From Carboxylicivirga caseinilyticus (GTDB lineage Bacteria; Bacteroidota; Bacteroidia; Bacteroidales; Marinilabiliaceae), in contig JAFMVE010000014.1 of NCBI GenBank assembly GCA_025499705.1, positions 1 through 64,000 of the forward strand: a stretch of 64,000 nucleotides of DNA, written 5' to 3'. The notes beneath the pieces are model-generated. The model saw nothing but the letters and a program-made list of their open reading frames with translations, was not told the origin of the DNA and did no database searches. Numbering within the stretch: position 1 is the first letter of the stretch; every line of letters starts with the position of its first letter. Of the stretch, positions 27,911 through 36,730 are shown in pieces. The translations under genes and the position numbers were made by a program.

Positions 27911-28347
27911 AACATTACTATTTTTCACTTTCGTAGTTTCTATTTTTCTATATCTTAGCTACGCTATCCGTCAAGGGTATAATTGGAAAATTATGCCCCA
28001 CATACTCGATTATTGCCTGCAAGCAAGTCCTATTTCGGGGCTTTTAGTTGTTTGCATCCACCAATCACACCGAACACTTTCGGTTTTTAGTGCCAATTCC
28101 GGCAAAGTCCACCAAAGCATCTCAATTTTCCAACAAAGCTGGATAATTCAGGCTGATTATACCCTTCAAAATCGGGTCTGCCCTAAAAAGCAATTGAATT
28201 ATCCTCTGGAAGCACCCAAAAGCATTTCGAACATCCTCAAAAGTCCTGAAAAGGAAGAAAAAGCAGTGTCAAAGCACTTGACAAGCCTGCATTTTCAAGC
28301 TTTTTCAGGGCTTTTTGCATTGTATTCACCGCTTTATCCGACCGCTT
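27911..28347. other. Gene-poor junction between metal cargo and virion module
   Basis: About 440 bases with no convincing gene. A plus-strand frame (27873-28361) overlaps both neighbours and has no recognisable domain. A short hairpin (GGGTATAATT 27975-27984 with AATTATGCCC 27989-27998) is present. It may be where the cargo was inserted. Confidence 0.4.
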
Positions 28348-28581
28348 ATGACCTTCCGTAGAACCGTATTGAAGCAGGATTTGGTAAAAAAACTGTACCC
28401 GGACAGCATTTCCATTAGAAGTGCCTTGCAGTTACTGCGCAATGAAATCGACCTATGCCCGGAACTAAAGGAACGAATCAGCCGGGCTGGCCACATGCGC
28501 AAGCACACCTACAATTTTGAGCAGTTGCGGCTCATACTGGAACACTTTAGCCTCACACCCGAAGATTACAACCAACTATAA
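28348..28581 (+). CDS. DUF4248-like small protein
   Basis: A 77-residue helical protein starting MTFRRTVLKQDLVKKLYPD, containing SIRSALQLLRNEI and a C-terminal LEHFSLTPEDYNQL. This matches my recollection of DUF4248, a short Bacteroidota family often found in mobile elements; its function is not known. ATG 28348 is chosen over an upstream in-frame start with atypical sequence. It is the first gene of the plus-strand module that continues to 49979. Confidence 0.65.
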   Translation: MTFRRTVLKQDLVKKLYPDSISIRSALQLLRNEIDLCPELKERISRAGHMRKHTYNFEQLRLILEHFSLTPEDYNQL

Positions 28582-28588
28582 CAGACGA

Positions 28589-28942
28589 ATGAACTATTTT
28601 CAGAACATCACCGACTTGGAACAGGCCAAGCAAAGATACCGCACCTTGGCCAAAGAACTGCACCCGGATAAAGGTGGTTCTGCCCTTCGGTTTCAGCAAA
28701 TGCAAGAAGAATACAAAACCCTGCTATTGGAACTGCAACGCAAGCAAGTAGCCCCTACCGGACAAAACAATCCCCAGCAATCCGATATTATGGCCGAGCT
28801 GGGCAAACTGGCCAAAGTCCTCATTCAGAAACAAGTCCCCCAGCGATACCTGCAAGAGAAAATCAAAAAGAGCCAATCCCCAATAGAAAAAAGTCTGTTC
28901 TCCAAACTGGTGGATTTTCTCAATGAACTTGAAATTAAATAG
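28589..28942 (+). CDS. J-domain (DnaJ-like) protein
   Basis: A 117-residue protein with a compact J domain: helix II AKQRYRTLAKEL, the HPD loop in HPDKGG, then helix III LRFQQMQEEYKTLLLEL. A Gln-rich linker and a C-terminal helix follow. J domains stimulate Hsp70 ATPase, so this element probably recruits the host DnaK chaperone, perhaps for replication or virion assembly. It follows the DUF4248 gene by 7 bases. Confidence 0.85.
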   Translation: MNYFQNITDLEQAKQRYRTLAKELHPDKGGSALRFQQMQEEYKTLLLELQRKQVAPTGQNNPQQSDIMAELGKLAKVLIQKQVPQRYLQEKIKKSQSPIEKSLFSKLVDFLNELEIK

Positions 28943-29042
28943 CCACCATCGGTAAAAAATAAACCGCTCAAACCATTACCGCACAAGGCCAGCCAATAAC
29001 GGCCAAACCCTTACGTGCCTGCTGTTTTAAGTTTGCTTCCCT

Positions 29043-31586
29043 ATGGAATCAAGCACAAAGAAAATAGTAGGCACATTGGCCGTTGTGGCAGCCATCGGAG
29101 GCGGTTTCTACCTGTTCACCAAAGGCAAAAAGCTACTGGCCGGGGCAAAGATGAACTTCGCCCTTTTGGGTTTCCGCATCCATAAGCTCACCTTACAGGA
29201 AGTCCAGTTTGCAGTAAAGCTCCGCTGTTACAACCCCACCAACGCACCCATTACCCTTGCCATCAATCAGGTGGTGGCCAAATACAAGGGTTCCGACATT
29301 GCCTATTCCACCCCCGACATTAAAGGATTGACCATTCCAGCCGGACAAACCAAAGAGCCGGAAATCACCTTTCAAGTGCCTTACCTGAACCTCATGGGTA
29401 AAGGCTTGTCAACGGCTGTACTCCAAAACACGCAGCAGCTCAAGGCCGATATGACCTTCACGCTCACCCTCAGTATCAACGGGGAAACCATCACCACCAC
29501 GCAAAACCTAACAGACGAAAATATGAACGGACTAGCATCGGGACAACTCGGTATTGTTTCCGGCCCACGCAATACAAAAGACGGACGACAGTTCAACCAC
29601 CTGATAAAACGGGCTGCCGGAGCCAGTACCTTTATCAAGAACGGCAGTGTGCTGGAGACGGTGGAGAGCTGCATCAACATCATTGCCGACCACTACCGGG
29701 AAGTCGAGGAACTGGCCGCAAACCTAAAAGCGGATTCGGTAAAAGACACCTGCCGCAACATCTTTAATTTTGCCTACACCTACCTGCAATACCAAAAGGA
29801 CGAGGACGGAACCGAACAGCTCCGCACACCAGCCCGAAGCTGGTTGGACGGGCAGATTAAGTTCCGGCAACAGGGAAACACAGATTCAGGAATCGACTGC
29901 GATGATTACAGCATCTTTTGCGGCTCCATCCTCAAATGTCTGGGCATCCCCTTTAAGTTCCGCATCACCAAGTATGACGGCAAAAGCTACTACCAGCACA
30001 TCTATGTGATTGTTCCGGCACAGGGCGACAGCGAAGATGAGATTGTCATCGACCCGGTACTTTCCAAGTTCGATTACCAGAAGCCATACAGTTATGAGAA
30101 GTCCGACTTCAACATGTCGCCGTTGCAAATGCTCGGTGGCCTTCGTGGCATCAACGGACTGACCGGAACGCTGGGGCTGGGCTTGCCCATTTACGCCCTC
30201 TCCGGTCTGGATATGGCTGGCGGACGCATTGCCGATGAAGACCACCCCGAACTCATGGCCATCATATCAGGGGTTGACTTTGATGATGCCATCAACGGGC
30301 TTGGCAGTGCCGATGATGCCACACTCAACTACCTGACACGCACCCGTGACTTCCTGTTGAAAAGCAAGGAGAACAAGGGCAAGATGTCACACATCCAGAA
30401 CCCCGATCAGTTCATCAGCATGATTGACCAAGCCATCAAGTTCTGGAACACCCCTCAGCGTGACCAAGTGCTGGACAAGCTGGCGACCATAGAAGACAAG
30501 CTGGCCAAGAGCGGCTTTATCAAATACGATTCGGAGGCCATGCAGGGATTGGCTGAGCTTGACAATTTGGACGAAGAACTGGATGGGTTGAACGGCCAAA
30601 GAAGCCTTGGCGGCTTTTTCAAGTCCCTCAAACGCATTGGCAAGAAAGTGGGCAAAGGCATTAAAAAAGGAGCCAAAGCCGTTGCCAAAGTCGGCAAGAA
30701 AGTGGTGAAAGCCATCGTTCGCTTTAACCCTTTGTCCATTGCCATTCGCAATGGACTGCTGGCTGCCATGCGCCTGAACATGTTCGGCATTGCCAAGAAG
30801 TTGCAATATGCCTTTTTGCCAGATAATCTGGCCGCTAAGCACAACATCGACCCACAAAAGCTGGCCGACTTGAAAAAGCGTTACGCCAAGGTACGAAAGC
30901 TCTTCGATGGTTTACAGGGCAAAGAGAAGAACCTTCGCTCGGCCATTTTGAAAGGGGCAAAACAAAAAAGCCCGGACTTTTCGGTGAAAGGGGTTCAAGG
31001 CATCGTGGCCGGATTGCAGGGCTTGGAAGCCATTGGCCAGTTGGCCGAATTGGGCAGTCTGGGTGTGGCGGCCACCGCAGCATCGGTGGGTGCAGCAACC
31101 GGGGTGCTGGCAAAAATCAAGAGCTGGCTCCAGCCAGTTACCAACATCTTCAAAAAAGCCAAAGAGAAGATTGTCGCCCGTAAGCAAGCCAGACAACAGG
31201 CAACGCAGGCACAGCCGCAACCGCAAGCATTGCCGCAACCCCGGAACATCATCGACACCAGCGAGGCATTCACAGAGAACCTCACACCAATAATGCCGAT
31301 TGTGCCAACGGCCAGTTACACCATCCCCAGCCTTAGCCCGGCAAATGCCAACACACCGTATTTGCCATCGCCCACCCCCACGAATATGGCACGCACGCCC
31401 ACAGCGGTCAGCCCGACCAAGGGCATCAGCAAGGGAGCCAAAGTGGGCATCGGATTGGGACTGGCCGCACTCATCGGAACCGGGGCTTACTTCATGTTCC
31501 GGGACAAGGGCAACAAACCCAAGACCACCACTTCCCCCAAGGAAACACCCAATAAGAAATCGTTGGGGCGCATAGAACTCAGTTAA
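29043..31586 (+). CDS. Large membrane-anchored protein with LEA-like and transglutaminase-like domains
   Basis: 847 residues. A membrane helix near the start (VGTLAVVAAIGGGFYLFTKG) precedes a LEA14/WHy-like beta domain (about 35-135). A transglutaminase/papain-like domain follows (about 195-345), with a likely triad of Cys in SGIDCDDYS (about 285), His in YYQHIYVIV (about 318) and Asp in EIVIDPV (about 336). A basic Lys/Gly-rich stretch (about 530-575), further helical regions, a Pro/Gln linker (about 720-780) and a second membrane helix (VGIGLGLAALIGTGAYFMF) come after. The layout suggests a virion membrane protein with a peptidase or crosslinking domain. No whole-length family recognised. 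Confidence 0.7.
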   Translation: MESSTKKIVGTLAVVAAIGGGFYLFTKGKKLLAGAKMNFALLGFRIHKLTLQEVQFAVKLRCYNPTNAPITLAINQVVAKYKGSDIAYSTPDIKGLTIPAGQTKEPEITFQVPYLNLMGKGLSTAVLQNTQQLKADMTFTLTLSINGETITTTQNLTDENMNGLASGQLGIVSGPRNTKDGRQFNHLIKRAAGASTFIKNGSVLETVESCINIIADHYREVEELAANLKADSVKDTCRNIFNFAYTYLQYQKDEDGTEQLRTPARSWLDGQIKFRQQGNTDSGIDCDDYSIFCGSILKCLGIPFKFRITKYDGKSYYQHIYVIVPAQGDSEDEIVIDPVLSKFDYQKPYSYEKSDFNMSPLQMLGGLRGINGLTGTLGLGLPIYALSGLDMAGGRIADEDHPELMAIISGVDFDDAINGLGSADDATLNYLTRTRDFLLKSKENKGKMSHIQNPDQFISMIDQAIKFWNTPQRDQVLDKLATIEDKLAKSGFIKYDSEAMQGLAELDNLDEELDGLNGQRSLGGFFKSLKRIGKKVGKGIKKGAKAVAKVGKKVVKAIVRFNPLSIAIRNGLLAAMRLNMFGIAKKLQYAFLPDNLAAKHNIDPQKLADLKKRYAKVRKLFDGLQGKEKNLRSAILKGAKQKSPDFSVKGVQGIVAGLQGLEAIGQLAELGSLGVAATAASVGAATGVLAKIKSWLQPVTNIFKKAKEKIVARKQARQQATQAQPQPQALPQPRNIIDTSEAFTENLTPIMPIVPTASYTIPSLSPANANTPYLPSPTPTNMARTPTAVSPTKGISKGAKVGIGLGLAALIGTGAYFMFRDKGNKPKTTTSPKETPNKKSLGRIELS

Positions 31587-31610
31587 AACCAGTACTTAAA
31601 TTTTATAAAC

Positions 31611-32270
31611 ATGGCAGTAAGAAAAAAGACTTCGAGAACCCCGACCACTTCGGCACGGGCAACCAAGATTGACTTTATGAAAGCCACCAACAACATTGGA
31701 AAACCCGTTGCTGCCATAGCAGGGTTTGCCGTTGGCAAGTATGCTTTGAAAAAGTTATCGAAAAGCCAGACCGTAACCGGGCTGATGGGAACAGATATGA
31801 AGGATTACATCCTTCCGGCAGCCGTCACGATGGGCGGTTTGATTGGCACACAGTTCACCAAAAACGAATACATCCAGCTAGGCTTGGTGGGTGCGGCAGG
31901 TGCAGGCGTGGAAGCCATCATCAAGAAAGCCACCGGGAAGACCATCCTGCAAGGATTGGAGGGCTTAATCGGTGACGATGAAACCCCCGACTTTGAGGAT
32001 ATGAGCGGCCTTCGTGCCTTGAATCCGGTCACCCAAGCACTTCCGGCAGCCGATATTGACATCGAGCGGGAAATCCAACGCTCGGTATCGGGTGCAGCAG
32101 ACTTCTCCATGTCGGACGAACCCATTGGAAACATCACCACCGATTATTCCATGTCGGATGACCCCATCGGAAATATGGACTATTCGGATGATGTGGTTGG
32201 CTCACTGGCCAAAATCAATCCCGACAGCATGGACTTCGACATCTTTTCGGGCGACATGATGGAATCCTGA
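31611..32270 (+). CDS. Putative virion membrane-associated protein
   Basis: 219 residues. A basic N-terminal tail leads into hydrophobic, Gly/Ala-rich segments (PVAAIAGFAVGKYALKKL; LPAAVTMGGLIGTQF; LGLVGAAGAGVEAIIK) that look membrane-active. An acidic C-terminal half follows, with a near-duplicated motif DFSMSDEPIGN / DYSMSDDPIGN. No family recognised. Gene order between the large membrane protein and the capsid-candidate gene suggests a structural or membrane component of the particle. Confidence 0.6.
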   Translation: MAVRKKTSRTPTTSARATKIDFMKATNNIGKPVAAIAGFAVGKYALKKLSKSQTVTGLMGTDMKDYILPAAVTMGGLIGTQFTKNEYIQLGLVGAAGAGVEAIIKKATGKTILQGLEGLIGDDETPDFEDMSGLRALNPVTQALPAADIDIEREIQRSVSGAADFSMSDEPIGNITTDYSMSDDPIGNMDYSDDVVGSLAKINPDSMDFDIFSGDMMES

Positions 32271-32334
32271 AGCCTTGGGGCAAAGCAATTCAATACAGTA
32301 ACTCAATTTTTAAACACAAAAAAAAGTAAAAATC

Positions 32335-33177
32335 ATGGCAGACATTAATGAGCAGAATGATTTGTACCCTTCAATGGAAGAAATTGAAGGTTTGGAAATA
32401 GCGATTCTCAACAAGGAAGAGGACGCTTTGGAGAGGGATGAAGACCAAGACGATGCCGTTGAAGGCATTGGTGACTTGGGACGTGCAAGGCGCAAACAAA
32501 AACGTCAGGTGCGCAGGGTCAAGCGCAGCGTGAGCCGCAAGAATGCGGTGAAGCGTTCCTATAATGCCGGGGCAAAAAGCACCGCAGTCAAAACAGGTTT
32601 GACCCGTGACTTGACCTCCAAAGGCCAGTTTGAGTTGCGCCGCCAGCAGTTGCCCCCTGAAATCCAGAAGGCCTTGAAGGATGCCCGGATGCAGACGGTG
32701 GATGCCGCCATCTACACCATTAAGAGCATCAAAGACCGCTCGGACATCGACCTGATGGAGGCATCGGACGACAAGAAGACAGGCCGCACCAACCTGAACC
32801 GGGCGCAGTTGGATTCGGGAAAGTATTTCCTGTTGACCGACATCGTGCTGGAATACGCACACGGCTCATCGGAAGACGACAACGACCCGGCTGATTACTC
32901 TTTCGGACAGTTCGCCTTCCCTCCGCAGATGATTAACGGAACCTTTGAGATGACTTTGGGAACCAAGGTTATTCTGCCCGAAATCTCCTGTGCCGTGTTC
33001 GATGACAGCGACACCAACAAGCGCAAGTTCCTTTACAAGCTGGCCAACCCCAAATGGTTGAAGCCCTCGATGGACATCACGCCCAAGCTGAACATGCCCA
33101 AGGCGGTGACCGGGGACAAGGTGTTTAATCCGGCGGTAAAGATTACCCTGTTGGGAACCATGACCGAGAAAGCGTAG
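32335..33177 (+). CDS. Candidate major structural (capsid) protein
   Basis: 280 residues in two parts. Residues 1-105 are acidic then very basic (GRARRKQKRQVRRVKRSVSR), like a nucleic-acid-binding or scaffolding arm. Residues 140-280 are beta-rich (GKYFLLTDIVLEYAHG; INGTFEMTLGTKVILPEI) and could form one jelly-roll. It has its own terminator and lies at the head of a run of small beta-rich proteins, where abundant structural proteins are often encoded. Capsid assignment is inference; structure prediction would be decisive. Confidence 0.5.
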   Translation: MADINEQNDLYPSMEEIEGLEIAILNKEEDALERDEDQDDAVEGIGDLGRARRKQKRQVRRVKRSVSRKNAVKRSYNAGAKSTAVKTGLTRDLTSKGQFELRRQQLPPEIQKALKDARMQTVDAAIYTIKSIKDRSDIDLMEASDDKKTGRTNLNRAQLDSGKYFLLTDIVLEYAHGSSEDDNDPADYSFGQFAFPPQMINGTFEMTLGTKVILPEISCAVFDDSDTNKRKFLYKLANPKWLKPSMDITPKLNMPKAVTGDKVFNPAVKITLLGTMTEKA

Positions 33178-33266
33178 AACCATCCTGTTTGCCGTCAGAA
33201 CCAAGAGCAAAACCATACTAAACTTTGGCTCTGTGATGACCGCAAACGATGCGTCCATAAATCTTC

Positions 33267-33296
33267 AGGGACGGTGATTAAAGCCGTCCCTTTTTT
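33267..33296 (+). terminator. Intrinsic terminator after capsid-candidate gene
   Basis: A perfect 8-bp stem, AGGGACGG (33267-33274) with CCGTCCCT (33284-33291), runs into a T tract (33291-33296). It may set a higher transcript level for the upstream structural genes. Confidence 0.8.
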
Positions 33297-33314
33297 CTAA
33301 AACCAATTCAAGCA

Positions 33315-33713
33315 ATGGAAACAAAAGAGATAAAAACGCCCAGCCCCATCAAGAAGCTTCAGGTCATCAAGTTTGAGGTGAAAAAAGGCCAGACCTATGA
33401 GTTTAACGGCAACACCAAGACCGAACACGACCGCATCAAAGGCATCTTCCTTCGTCTTTCCAACCCCAATGCTTTGCAGGGCGCCACGCTCCGGGTATGG
33501 ATTGATGATACCGAGATTATCCCTGACGATACCGAAGTCGCCCTGCTGCACCACAACGATGACCTCTCCATTCAGGATGTGGCCTTTCCCTTGGATGAGA
33601 AAGCCAAGAACAGCCCGGTTCGCATCATCTACAAAGACGACAGTGCCAACCTTGCCGTGGCCGACAGCTACCACGTTAGGGCTTACCTGCTGGCCGAAGT
33701 AAGCAAGAAGTAA
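33315..33713 (+). CDS. Small beta-rich protein, putative structural component
   Basis: 132 residues with alternating hydrophobic strands (LQVIKFEVKKGQTYEFNG; IKGIFLRLSNP; ATLRVWIDDTEII), no signal peptide and no membrane segment, consistent with a beta-sandwich. No family recognised. It starts a plus-strand run of tightly spaced genes, so a minor capsid, penton or spike role is plausible but unproven. Confidence 0.55.
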   Translation: METKEIKTPSPIKKLQVIKFEVKKGQTYEFNGNTKTEHDRIKGIFLRLSNPNALQGATLRVWIDDTEIIPDDTEVALLHHNDDLSIQDVAFPLDEKAKNSPVRIIYKDDSANLAVADSYHVRAYLLAEVSKK

Positions 33714-33734
33714 CCTTTCAATCCCCTCCAAGAA

Positions 33735-34511
33735 ATGAAACGATACTTTGTCATCACCCACCAGTCGCAGCACAACGGCCATTTGAACGTGCAGGACTTA
33801 CTCCCTGCATCGTGCAAACTCATTACCGGGGTGACGGTCGTTGCCACGGTGAAGCAAGCCGGAGAGATGGAAGACACCACCCGTGAATTGGTCTTTCCAC
33901 AGGCGTTGATTACCAACCTGACCAAACTGGACGGCATTGCCGGGCTGTTCTATTCCTACCTGCGCACCCGCTCCAGTGAAGCGGAAAGCCGTGAGTATTT
34001 TGATGCTTCCATCTTACCTGAGATTACCAGCGTGTTGGCTCAAAACATCCTGTACACCTGTTTGGATGCCACTCAACAACAACAGTTGACCGACAACCTT
34101 TCGCAGCTCTTTCTGTCCGGGTTTGCCGATTACCTCTACAACGAAGTGGGGCTTTACGAGAAAGGCAAAGGCATGAGCAATACGGACTTTGCCGATTTCA
34201 TAGCCCAGCACATTTTGATGTTTGCCTACCTGAAAAAGGAAGAGGTTTTCTTTCATACCAAACAGGCATACAAGCAACCCGAACCATACGAGTGTGGCAA
34301 CATCAGTCTTTTAATCAACGGGAACAGCTTTTTGCTCCGGGATTACATGTTGACGGCCAACCGCAAGGTGCGCAACCTCAAAAAGGAGATTATCCCTTTC
34401 CACGAGCCTCTGGAGGTGAACTCCAATATCCACACGGTTTTTAAAAGCAACAAAAACAGCGATGGCAGCACCCTGACCATTAGAATCTATATCGAATATG
34501 AACACAAGTGA
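33735..34511 (+). CDS. Putative structural protein, beta-rich ends and helical middle
   Basis: 258 residues. The N-terminal (about 1-55) and C-terminal (about 185-258; NISLLINGNSFLLRDYML) parts are strand-rich, flanking a helical middle (about 60-170). No family recognised. Its 3' end overlaps the next gene by 14 bases, typical of compact phage operons. Confidence 0.6.
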   Translation: MKRYFVITHQSQHNGHLNVQDLLPASCKLITGVTVVATVKQAGEMEDTTRELVFPQALITNLTKLDGIAGLFYSYLRTRSSEAESREYFDASILPEITSVLAQNILYTCLDATQQQQLTDNLSQLFLSGFADYLYNEVGLYEKGKGMSNTDFADFIAQHILMFAYLKKEEVFFHTKQAYKQPEPYECGNISLLINGNSFLLRDYMLTANRKVRNLKKEIIPFHEPLEVNSNIHTVFKSNKNSDGSTLTIRIYIEYEHK

Positions 34512-34848
34512 GTTACTCCATACCATCGCCAAAGACCGCATTGCCGGGCTGAGAACCATCGACAGCTACCAGCTAAAGCCTGTGGTGGTCAATGTAACCA
34601 AGGCCGACCAGACCATCGACCTGAAAAACGACATGTGGATTCTCAACACCCAAAGGATTCCGGCATCCATCACCGGGCTGGAGCTGGTCAGCAGCGACAA
34701 CGTGTTCACGGCCACCCCCGATGAATACGAGTTCATGGATGAGTACCGCTATCAGGTTTTTACCGATTACATCGACATTAGAACCGAAACGGATGAGTTC
34801 AAGCCCTTCCGGTTGGAATTTGTAAAGATTATCCCTCACCGCAATTGA
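34498..34848 (+). CDS. Small beta-rich hypothetical protein
   Basis: 116 residues, starting inside the end of the previous gene. Strands such as LKPVVVNVTKADQTIDL and DYIDIRTETDEFKPFRLEF suggest a beta-sandwich. It resembles the two preceding proteins in general design but no family is recognised. Confidence 0.6.
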   Translation: MNTSELLHTIAKDRIAGLRTIDSYQLKPVVVNVTKADQTIDLKNDMWILNTQRIPASITGLELVSSDNVFTATPDEYEFMDEYRYQVFTDYIDIRTETDEFKPFRLEFVKIIPHRN

Positions 34849-34855
34849 TTAAGCT

Positions 34856-35962
34856 ATGTTAGATTACAGAGAACAGATAAGCAGCATATACAACTTTTTA
34901 AAGCGTTCGGAAGCCGAACAGAAGTACCCTTACGCTTACGAGATAGTCCTTTTAACGGGCATTGATGAGACCGCCCTGACCTCACGCACTTCCGGCAGCA
35001 GCAAGTTCAATCAGGACATTGAAAATGCCGTGGAAAAAGCCAAACAGGCTCACGGGATGCTCCGGGTGGACGTGTATGGCGGCAAAAGCCCCAATGCCCG
35101 GAAACTCAACACCTACACGGTCAATGTAAGCGGCTTATTGAACCCACCCAAACCAAGTTTGGAGAAGGAAGAAATCCAGAGCCTCATTAAAGCAGAAATC
35201 AGCCAGATACCCAAACCACAAAGCGGGTTGGGTGACTTGAACAGCCTATTGGGCATGTTCACCGGGAACAGCGAAGGTTTGCAGGGCATTGAAGGGTTGT
35301 TTGGCCTTTTCAATACCATATCGGGCAACAACAAGGAGATGGACAGAATCAGCTACCAAAAGCAGTTGGACGACTTCAAGTTCGAGACCCGGTTCAACAC
35401 CCTTCAGGAACGCTACGAACAGCTCCGAAGCGAGAATGCCGAACTACGAGTGGAGAAAGAACGCTTCCTGAACGAGAACAAGGAGCTGAAAAGCGAAAAG
35501 ATAGACCTTGAAAACCGTCTGGCCGGATACGCCCCCAACGAAATCATGAAGCGTGTGGCCATTGGTGCGGTGGCAACCCTTGGCGGACGGCTTCTGAGCA
35601 ACAGTCCCAAAACGGCAGAACTCCTTGGACTGACGGCCAACGAACTCAAAGGGGCATTGGGCTTTGTGGATGAGCCAACCGACAACACGGGTATGTCACA
35701 GACCAATGTGGAAATAAGCGAGATAGGCGCACCCCAATCACCGGAGGACAAGAAGAAAGCCGAAATCATCAAGAACCTTTCCGATGCCCTCTCTACATGG
35801 GAATTACAGGACGTGGCCAAGATAGCCAACATCGTGGGCTTGTGCCTCGACCGGGCTGAACTCATCAACAAAACGCTGGCCTTTTTGAGCCAATCCATCA
35901 AGGGAACCCCGGCAGGCGAACCCGAACAGGTGGAACTGGAGAGCGAGGAACTGGACAACTAA
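34856..35962 (+). CDS. Coiled-coil structural or assembly protein
   Basis: 368 residues. The first 110 form a mixed domain. A Gly/Leu linker follows (SGLGDLNSLLGMF, about 123-135), then a long coiled coil (about 165-230, with repeated Glu/Leu/Arg heptads such as LRVEKERFLNENKELKSEK), a hydrophobic GAVATLGGRLL segment and a helical tail. No family recognised. It could be a scaffold, spike stalk or assembly factor. Confidence 0.6.
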   Translation: MLDYREQISSIYNFLKRSEAEQKYPYAYEIVLLTGIDETALTSRTSGSSKFNQDIENAVEKAKQAHGMLRVDVYGGKSPNARKLNTYTVNVSGLLNPPKPSLEKEEIQSLIKAEISQIPKPQSGLGDLNSLLGMFTGNSEGLQGIEGLFGLFNTISGNNKEMDRISYQKQLDDFKFETRFNTLQERYEQLRSENAELRVEKERFLNENKELKSEKIDLENRLAGYAPNEIMKRVAIGAVATLGGRLLSNSPKTAELLGLTANELKGALGFVDEPTDNTGMSQTNVEISEIGAPQSPEDKKKAEIIKNLSDALSTWELQDVAKIANIVGLCLDRAELINKTLAFLSQSIKGTPAGEPEQVELESEELDN

Positions 35963-35974
35963 AAACCCAAGGAT

Positions 35975-36067
35975 ATGAAACGAGCCATGAGCAACCCTTG
36001 CTCACACAGGAGGAAGATTATTGGCGAGTTCCATCTGGCCGATAAAAATCAAATTACAAACAGATGA
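35975..36067 (+). CDS. Very small basic protein overlapping the next start
   Basis: A 30-residue frame, MKRAMSNPCSHRRKIIGEFH onward, located 12 bases after the previous stop. Its TGA overlaps the next ATG (ATGA at 36064-36067). The overlap suggests real translation or a coupling leader; the length makes it doubtful. Confidence 0.35.
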   Translation: MKRAMSNPCSHRRKIIGEFHLADKNQITNR

Positions 36068-36240
36068 AAAAATTCAAAGTAGCCATCACCATCGAAGCCG
36101 AAACGCCCGAAACGGTTCAAAAAGTAGGCAACCTCATTCAAAATGCCGTCAACAAGGTGGAGCAAAAGGACATCATCCGACTGCTGGAGAAGGTGTCACA
36201 GAATCCGGGCATTGTTAAAACCGCCTTAAAGTTCATCTAA
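36064..36240 (+). CDS. Small helical protein
   Basis: 58 residues (MKKFKVAITIEAETPETVQK start; ends PGIVKTALKFI), one strand followed by helices. It is bounded by ATGA overlap upstream and by a one-base stop/start overlap (TAATG at 36238-36242) downstream, so it is clearly part of the operon. No family recognised. Confidence 0.6.
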   Translation: MKKFKVAITIEAETPETVQKVGNLIQNAVNKVEQKDIIRLLEKVSQNPGIVKTALKFI

Positions 36241-36716
36241 TGGATGCAGCGCAAGCAAATAAGGCGGCCATGATAACCACTGGCATCAAAATCGGTGTCC
36301 CGGTGGTGGCCATTGGTGTGGGCATTTACCTTATCCGCAGGGCTATCAAAAAGAGAAGCAACCCGGACGGGACTTCCTCACGGGTAGCCCCATCGCTAAA
36401 GGATACGGTCATCGAAACGAAAAACCTGACCATCACCCCATCCGATGCCGCCCTGTTTGCCAACACCCTCTATGGAGCCATGCTGGACTTTGGAACGGAT
36501 GAGAAGACCATTTACAGCACCATCGACAAAATAGCCACCAAGGATGACATGCTGCTGGTGATAAAAGCCTTTGGCATGAAGCAATACCTCTGGGGAACCC
36601 GTGCGGCATTCATTGGTCAGGATTACAATCTGGTCGGCTGGCTGCGCTTTGAGTTAAGCGAGGGCGAGCTGGCCAAAATCAAACCCAAGTTCGACCAGTG
36701 GGGTATTCCGCTATAA
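36240..36716 (+). CDS. Membrane protein with an annexin-repeat-like domain
   Basis: 158 residues. An N-terminal membrane helix (MITTGIKIGVPVVAIGVGIY, about 11-30) is followed by a basic stretch and a soluble domain (about 65-158). That domain reads like one annexin repeat: ANTLYGAMLDFGTDEKTIY, VIKAFGMKQY, then NLVGWLRFELSEGEL. The GTDE loop is the annexin calcium-site motif. Annexins bind membranes, which would suit a protein at a virion membrane. The resemblance is by eye only. Confidence 0.6.
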   Translation: MDAAQANKAAMITTGIKIGVPVVAIGVGIYLIRRAIKKRSNPDGTSSRVAPSLKDTVIETKNLTITPSDAALFANTLYGAMLDFGTDEKTIYSTIDKIATKDDMLLVIKAFGMKQYLWGTRAAFIGQDYNLVGWLRFELSEGELAKIKPKFDQWGIPL

Positions 36717-36730
36717 ACACCGATACAACT

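Noticed and set aside
27873-28361. 162-codon plus-strand frame between metal cargo and virion module
   Set aside because: It starts inside the GDCCVxC gene and ends inside the DUF4248 gene, both better supported, and has no recognisable domain.
30387-31285. Several antisense frames in the large membrane-protein gene
   Set aside because: Shadows of a high-GC coding strand; no motifs and mutually overlapping.
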